Of a stretch of DNA of 64,000 bases, positions 25,545-33,651 are shown piece by piece. A model generated the notes under the pieces. It was given only the letters and a program-made list of their open reading frames with translations. It searched no databases and was not told the origin of the DNA. The position numbers were made by a program, and so were the translations under genes. This DNA comes from Triatoma infestans (taxonomy: Eukaryota > Arthropoda > Insecta > Hemiptera > Reduviidae), in assembly GCA_011037195.1 (NCBI GenBank), contig JAAEAF010006580.1, positions 18,425 through 82,424 of the forward strand, read 5' to 3'. How positions within the stretch are numbered: the first letter of the stretch is position 1; each line of letters opens with the position of its first letter.

Positions 25545-28500
25545 ACAAAAAGATGCCCGATAAATATCGGTAGTTGTAGGGATAAAGTTGGTGCTCCTTC
25601 ACTAAGACAGGCTAAGACATGATTATTTTGCACTTCAGAAGAGAGCGCATTTATCAAACCCGAATTAACACTCAAATTTAACAGCATTGATTTTTCCCAC
25701 AATCCCCTAAAATGAATTTTTTCTGAGAAAAATGTTTCCAATAAAAGTGATGTTCCATGTTTAAAGAAAATCTCTAGAGAAAATTCCCCCAAAAAAACCT
25801 TATAAAATCGATTTTTTTTTTAAATCTGAAATTTTTAGCAATACCTTTCTTTTTCGTTTATAGGGAGATTTCTCCTATGCTATCCAAAGCCTCTCTGGGG
25901 CAATACAGGTATTCCAAAGTTTGGAGGAGCCTCCACAGTGCACTGCTGGTCCCCGGGCTGTACTTTTTCGTTACAGATAATACTGCCCTTCACCGGACAT
26001 TCTTTCCTCCTAATTCCTGTTCCCATTCGGTACTAAGGGTTCTTTAAAGACCATCCTTATCCATTCGGATATACCAGTCCCTTTGTGCAAGCACAAGGTC
26101 GTTTTACAAGAGAAGGATGTTACCACCACGAGAGGTTAGGGTGCAAGGCCTCCCATGGCAGAAGTGCCACCCCGGGCACTCCCCCGCTTGGCCCCACAAG
26201 GAGGCAGGTTAGGTTGTACGCCCAACCAACGCGTGGAAGCCAACAAAAGCTGGCCGTCACTGCCAGATCGTAGAGAAGGCTAACTCTACTTTAGCTCTGG
26301 TGGGCCGCACCCCCTAGCGAAAGGCACTTCCGTCGCAAGTGCGATGGCAACAGTATTAATTTATATTGCGGTATGCCCACCCGCTCAGCTCATGAGGGAC
26401 AGCGGAGCTATTGGTTAACGTACGGCCACTACTACGAATCCGACCTCGAAAAAGCGCCCGTAGTTCAGTACTTCGCTATATTATCTATAGCAGCGTGACT
26501 GATCGCACGCCCGATGGTCTTACTACCTTGCCATCTACTGATTTTGACCCGTTTCCTCAGAGGTCAGGGTACACTATCCCAGGAACCAGGAACACATCGG
26601 CCCATGGGGAGTGAAAGGAAAAAGGAAGAGGACCAGGAAGGAATGTGAAGTGGGACAAGGTATCCCAAATCTGGAGAGCCAGTGGCTGATTGCACTCTCC
26701 TTCACCGGACAGTGAGCTGTTGAGGTCCTAGGGAGAGAAAAATCTGAGAGCAGTGGACTCGAATTCGGAACCTCCCGCATTCCATAGTTCAGTGCGCTGC
26801 CAGCGATAATAATCTCGCTTAGAGCATACTTTATATTCAAGAGGTGCTTTAGAAGAAAGATTAACTTAATAAATTTTTCCGGAAACTTAAAGTAAAAGTG
26901 TTCGGCATTTATATGTATAGATAGTATACAACGTATAAAGAAAATCATTGGAGCCATTTTTGAGAAAGTCGCAAAAAACTAAAAAAGAAAAATTAAGTAA
27001 AGTCGCATGTTCGCCTGATGGATTTTGACCAAAAACCAGATGCGATGCGATTTTTCGTATTGGATATTTTTTGTTCACACACTCCTATCATACATACATA
27101 CATACATACATAACACCATTTGCTAAAAGCATTTTTTTTCTCGTACTTGGGGGACCTCAAAATATGTATTTTTAGTAAAAACTGAATTTCGAAAATTTGA
27201 CACGATCTCAGTATTTCCTTCAACAGCAAGCAAGAATAAAATAAAAACGCATAGGAGAATGTATGTGAGCTTAAATCATCCAAATTTTTTCTTTTGTCAC
27301 ACTATTTTACAATTATTCCAAATAAATGCCCTATTAAAATTGAAATTGATAAATAACACTGAAATGCTTATGTCTTACTGCATTTGCCTTATTGATTTAT
27401 TATTTTTATTTTAATGCTTTATAACCTTATTTATTTCCACAAGATATTGTGAAAGCTTATGTGATTAAATAGTACTTGTCATGCATAATTTAAAAAACAT
27501 ATATAACACATAATAATAAGAAATCAAGCGGTCTCATTTTGAGAAAAAAAAAAGGAACAAAAACTATATCTAAAAAATTTTTTATTAGCTGCATATATTT
27601 GTGACTTTACATTATTACAGATGCACCTATTACAGTTTCCGAATTAGATATGACCAAATAGAAAGACAGATTGAGTAACTTTTTCTCTTTTTTTTTTTTT
27701 CTTGCTTTAATATATGTGCCACCTGCATTATCCTCTGTCCAACGGTCTTGAATTAGAGCTGTTTGTGTACTTAGTTATTTAGCTGTCACTAAGTCTATAA
27801 AGATTTATAGATATTAGATTCTTTATATAATATTTTGTTTTTTAAATTATTATTTAAGTACGATTTAGAAATTTCTTGTTTTTACTTTTTTTGTAAGAAA
27901 AAATAAACACTTTATGTTCACAATGATTTTATTTCAGGAAGTGGGTGGTTCTCAAGGACACAATAACAACTATGATGCAAATATGGTGAGTGATGCCTGT
28001 AATATATACATAATAAAATTTGAATTATAATATTTTTATCTTAGGTAATATAGAAACAATTATAAAAGCAGAAAGTAGATCATGCTTAACTACTTACAAA
28101 TTATTGACTAATTAACATTAAATAGTATAATAATTATCAGTGCCAAAAATCAATTTCAACTTCTTATTTAAATATAAATTGTTTACAGATAAGATTATTT
28201 GTTTAAAAAATGGTGGAATTTTTTAGAAATGGAAAATAGAAATAGATGCAAAAATAGTTGTAGTTAAGTGTCCGTAATTTATAAGCTTTAGTTTATGTTA
28301 GTAATCAATATTCTTTTTTTTAGACTAAATAAGTTTATAGAATAAATCCTTATTTAATAATATAAATTTTATTTAGTAGATAGATGAAAGAAATAAATAT
28401 TACAACTGTAATAATAAGAATAGAGTGCTTGAAGTGTGTAGAACAAGTTAGGAGGGATCATTTAACAAATGAGGCGTGCATTGCCCTGAGATGTGCTCTA

Positions 28501-31500
28501 CTGTAGTAAATAGGTCTGGCTGGCTCTATTTACCATCAATTATCTATTTTCTATGACGATGTGTGGAGGATATAGCCGATGGGGCCGGTAGTTTTGTTCC
28601 ACGCCCTGATAATCCAGTATCCTCTGGGCTACTTACATCCGTTCCTCCAGTCCTCTTCAGCTTGGCTCTTGGGATCCTTAGCCTTCCTGCTCCTTCTTGC
28701 TCGCCACCTATTTTCAATGATCTTTGTGAAAAGATTTGTTAAATTGTTACAGAATTAAGATCATAATATATACATTTTTTTTTAACATTGTGTGCCTCTA
28801 ATTTATCAGTTAAAACAAGTAAAAAAGCAATAGTATAAACCATTTTTTTGAGAATATATTCTGGCCTAAAAATATAGATTCTTGGCTCTAACTAAGAATT
28901 TACAAAAAAAAAAAAAAATGCATTTTTGGATGTACTAATATGTAATCAATCTTTTTCAAATGCAGATCCAAGTAGTAGATTTATTTGACAATGGAAATAA
29001 GTAGTGCATCCGAAAATAGGTCAATCGAAAATGATTAAATGGATCAGAATATTTGGTCTTCATTATCTCTTGAGATATTCGTTCTAGTGTTTCATTGCTA
29101 CCTACAGACGGATGCAAATAAAAGAAATGAAAAAGAAACAATTTAAGAATTAATATTCTAGCAAAAAAAAAAAGGCAATCTGAATTATATAAAATTCATT
29201 TTCCACATAAGTTTTTATTTGCAATATAAGTTGTTAGATTAAAATATTGGCAGATTATCGTTCTTAACTGGAGAAAAAACATTCAGTTAAATAAAATGAA
29301 CGAATTAAAAAAAATAAAAAATGAAGGGAACCAGTTATTTAAACGAAATAAGAAGCAATAAATTATCTTTCAACTTGTATGTAATGTTTATTAAATTAGA
29401 AATTAATGTTTCACCGTTTTATAAAGAATGCTAGGAATAACGTCTTTTAAGATCTGCACATTTTAAGAATTTTAAAACAAAAATCTTTTTCTTTGGCAAT
29501 AAAACTCAGATTTAGTGTAAATTAAACCATCAAAATCCAAATAACAAGAGAAACTGTTTATTACCCTATGTATGTTTATCAACTAAAGAAGTAATAAAAG
29601 TTCAATGGATTTTCCATATTCACTAAGTAATCATAGAAAAAATCAAAACACAAGATAGAAACTATTAATAGTGGAATGAACAAGTACACAGTACAAACCT
29701 TTATGGTCAATAGATGTGTTTGGCTGAGATTCTTCCATCTCTGGAAAGGTCATTAACCTGCCTGCCCCTCTTAACGTTCTACAACTAACGCATTAGCATA
29801 CTTGAAAATGATGTAAACACTTGGGTAGGAAGTAAACTAGTTCATCTCATATTTCATTTATCCTTAGAATATTCATAAAAATAATAATAATGTTTATTAT
29901 TATTAAATAAAATTACATTAATTCCTGAACTGCTTATCATTCTGCTTTGTGCATTTATAATATGTCTTTATGATTTTTTTAGTTGATAATTTCCAGTCTT
30001 CATGATGATTTCCATCAAATTTAAGGGATTGAAGTACTCATTTCCATTTCTCCAATTTACTTTAAACTCCTTCAAATAAAATAGTAGAAGTTTGGGTAAA
30101 ACTTGATTTCAGTGTGGATACTTAGGCGGTCTCAAGTCTCAGCTGGGAGGTTGGACACAGAAGGTCAAGTCATGGTATTGGGGCAACCCTCTTGTAGTAA
30201 GTCCCTAATTTCCCCCAAAATAGTTTCACCGAATTTCTAATTTTTAATATAGAATTTTTGCATGATAGCCAAGCATGTCGTATGCCATACCTTACTACAG
30301 TATTACACATCTGTAGAGTAGACAGCATGCGACAGCACTCTTTTGTTTATTTTTATTTTTTATTTCTAATTTTCTTAGATTTTATTTTAGTTTGTAGCTG
30401 ATTATATATCAAAAGAAAAAAAAACAAACACTAATTTTGCTTTACAGAAAAAAACAACACCTTCATAAAAATGATATATTTTTCTTCACCAGATTTATTT
30501 TGTAAATGAGCTCCCAGTTTTAATATATTTAAAATATTTTAACACAAAATACGTTTTGCACGTTTTTTTAACCCCCTCTACCTTTTAGGCACACATATTT
30601 TTTATTTCTAATAAATTATTTTAATAAGCACCATGAAGTTGTTGTTTTGGACAACTACTTTGCTTTTCTATATATTTAGCACTTTTTTTTTATTATTCAA
30701 TATTGGTCAATTTTTTGAAGCATGTATATGCTTAGGATTTTGGCAGATCTGGTGACGATCCTCTGAACTCACAGGAATCGAGGGAAGATTCTTCAAATCT
30801 TGGGACATCGTCGAATACCCAATCACAAGCACAGGTTGGTGATTAGTATCTTAAATTTCACTTTTTAAAATCAATTTTTAAAGAATTGTCAATTTATCGT
30901 AAAAAAAAAAATCCTTAGGTAATACCTGATGAGGCTGGGAACCTTAGGATAATTGTGAGGAAAACAAAACCTTTATTAGGGATAGCAATTGAAGGAGGAG
31001 CGAATACAAGACATCCATTGCCACGTATAATAAATATTAACGTATGCAATTTTTTAATTTCAGGTTTTATTAATATTTCCAGAATTTCATATAAATAGGT
31101 ACTTTTTTTCTAAATTAGGAAAATGGTGCTGCTTATGATGCTGGTGGACTTCAAGTAGGCCAACTTATTTTGGAAGTTGATGGTCATAAAGTTGAAGGTA
31201 AATATCATTATTATTATTAAATCTGAAATTCATTATTTGTGAATAGTTTATTAAGTAGACAGTAGAATGAAGAAAGTTAGTAGAAACTTACATTAAAAGT
31301 GCTATCTAGAATATACAGTAGTTTGGAGATTTTAATTTTATTTATTTATTAATTTTTTCGATGGGTATAGTGTACTCGACCAAAAGAGGTCTATTGTGCC
31401 CCTACCTGTGCTGGAATGAGCCCTCTCATCTACAGCATCCCTTTCAAGTTTATTGTTCTAAGAAATCCTAGAATATGAGACGGTTCTAGGAAAGAAATTT

Positions 31501-33614
31501 CCTCCTCCAACAACCGGTAGATATCTAAATCTAGGTTTCTAAATCTTCTTTGGATGACCGCATCCATCAGAATCTGCAGATGGTGCCGCGATCTAGGGCC
31601 AGCTTCTTGAGGCGCCCCCTGAGTCTATAATGCCTCGTAAGGAAACCCCCATCAGCATGCGAAGCCTATTTTATTCAGGCTGTTGCGCGCGACTTTTTCT
31701 GGTCGTAAATGTCCAGAATAGTTCTATGCTGCCTGAATCCTAGGAAGATTCTCCAGAGCATTGCTTCTTTGACTTCCTCCTCAAGACTGGTCGCTTATCT
31801 CACAAAAGCTTTCGGCCCCTATGAAGGAGATTACGTCGCCTTTCCTTGCCTGACAAAGTGTAGGCTATCTCATTACTTTTTTGACAAGCCCTGACATCCT
31901 AAACAGGGTAAGTTTATTATTCTTACCCAGGTCACTGAGTTTGCCAAGACATTCCTTCACTCATTTACGAGCTGATGAATTCAGTAAGCTCAGTGCTTTA
32001 ATGGCGGGTTCTAATTCAGCATGCTGCCCTTAGTTTACTCTTCCTAGGAGCCTCTACAGCTCATGTCCTGTGATGGGTAGTTGTATGTAGCTAGAGAACG
32101 TTGCTCTGAGACCGGCAGTACACTGAGTAGGCTCTGGGAGGGTACAGGTCAATATATCTTTCAGGTCGCAGTGCACATCCCTTTAACAACAAAAAAAAAA
32201 TGCGTTCAGTAAATCTGCGTATTGACTATTTGTTTAATTTCTGTGAGGGATTTGTAGGTAAGGGACCCTGCGCACTGCTTTGTTGGGGAAGGCCGGCTCA
32301 GATGGGGTTGTCGGTTTATCGAGCTCTGCGCTAGGCCAGCTCTGGTAAATTTATTGAAATATTGATGAACAGTGTTCGTGTAGTAAAAATCTTATACAAA
32401 TTTTGTACAGAAATATTTATTTTTATATATACAATTCGCTAATGCTAAATTATTCAATCCATTCTGCTCTCCCGATTTACTGTAACATTTGGAGCAGAGA
32501 TATAAATGCCAGCAGGATTGTTTGAAGAAGTTTTAGTGAAGGATATATAAAGTTTGTCTTTGAGGATGGAATGTAGGAGTTGGAAAAGTCATTTGGAGTT
32601 CTGATGGGGGCAATATGTAAGATTCATTTATGCGCACCGACTTAATTGGCTTGGCCACATGCAGGAGTCTTGTAAGTTCCTGGCAATGACAACCAGAAGA
32701 AATCGCTCCAGCAAAGATGTCTCCAGATTGGGAAAGCGATTTAGGAATAATCGGCATATAATGGTAAAAGGAAATGGCAAGAGGTGAGGATGAATAGAGA
32801 AATGTGAAGGCAACCTCCCTATCAACTGTGAAGAATGGCAAACAAACAAACCTAAAATTATCTAATGTGGATATATTGTAGATCATAAGGCAGCGCTTAT
32901 ATCAAGTCAAGAAACACTGATTCTGCAATTTAGAGATAGCCTAGACTACCAAAATAAGAAAGTAGTAGATTGCATAGAGAGTAGATTAAAGAGCCGGCCT
33001 TCAAATTATAATTTACTATTTTCTGGGTTTAGAATGTGTCAGACTTAAATGAAAGTACATAATGCGTTGCTTAGGTGTGGCTTATGGAAAATGGTTCAAA
33101 AGTGGTGGTATTTTATTGATTTTTAGTATTTCCATTTTTTTAATTTAAAAAAAAAAAACTAAGTTAAAATTTGTTTAAATAAAAATCGCTTTAATAATGG
33201 TGGATAAAAATTCAGATAAGCATAGTTAGTGAGAAACACTCGACTTTCTTGTTGCAATGATTAATCTAAATCTTGTGTTCGATGATGAGGAAGAGTAACT
33301 GTCATGGTTAGATGATTAAAAATACGAAGAATGTCCGACAAAGGAAAACAAAAGCTAAAGATAGAGCTTAAAGGCATAAACTATGTACGTAAATTTGTGA
33401 CTACATCTTAGATCTGGTTGCTTTACAACAGTTGTACCAGCTATGGCATAACTGAATTTCACATATTTTTTGTTTGTTTATTATTTAACCAATATCAAAC
33501 TTTTTGACTTTCTCTTAACTATATCAGAAGAAGTAGTGTGAGCTTGACAAATTTTTGAAATTGGGGAAATGCATCTTTTGAGATCTCCTGAGAGTGAGGG
33601 TGTGTGTGTGTGTA

Positions 33615-33651
<37 letters not shown>

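Noticed and set aside
25412..25792. 126-codon minus-strand frame with a (TH)n stretch
   Set aside because: The stretch is translation of the (GT)n microsatellite and the rest is dispersed repeat.
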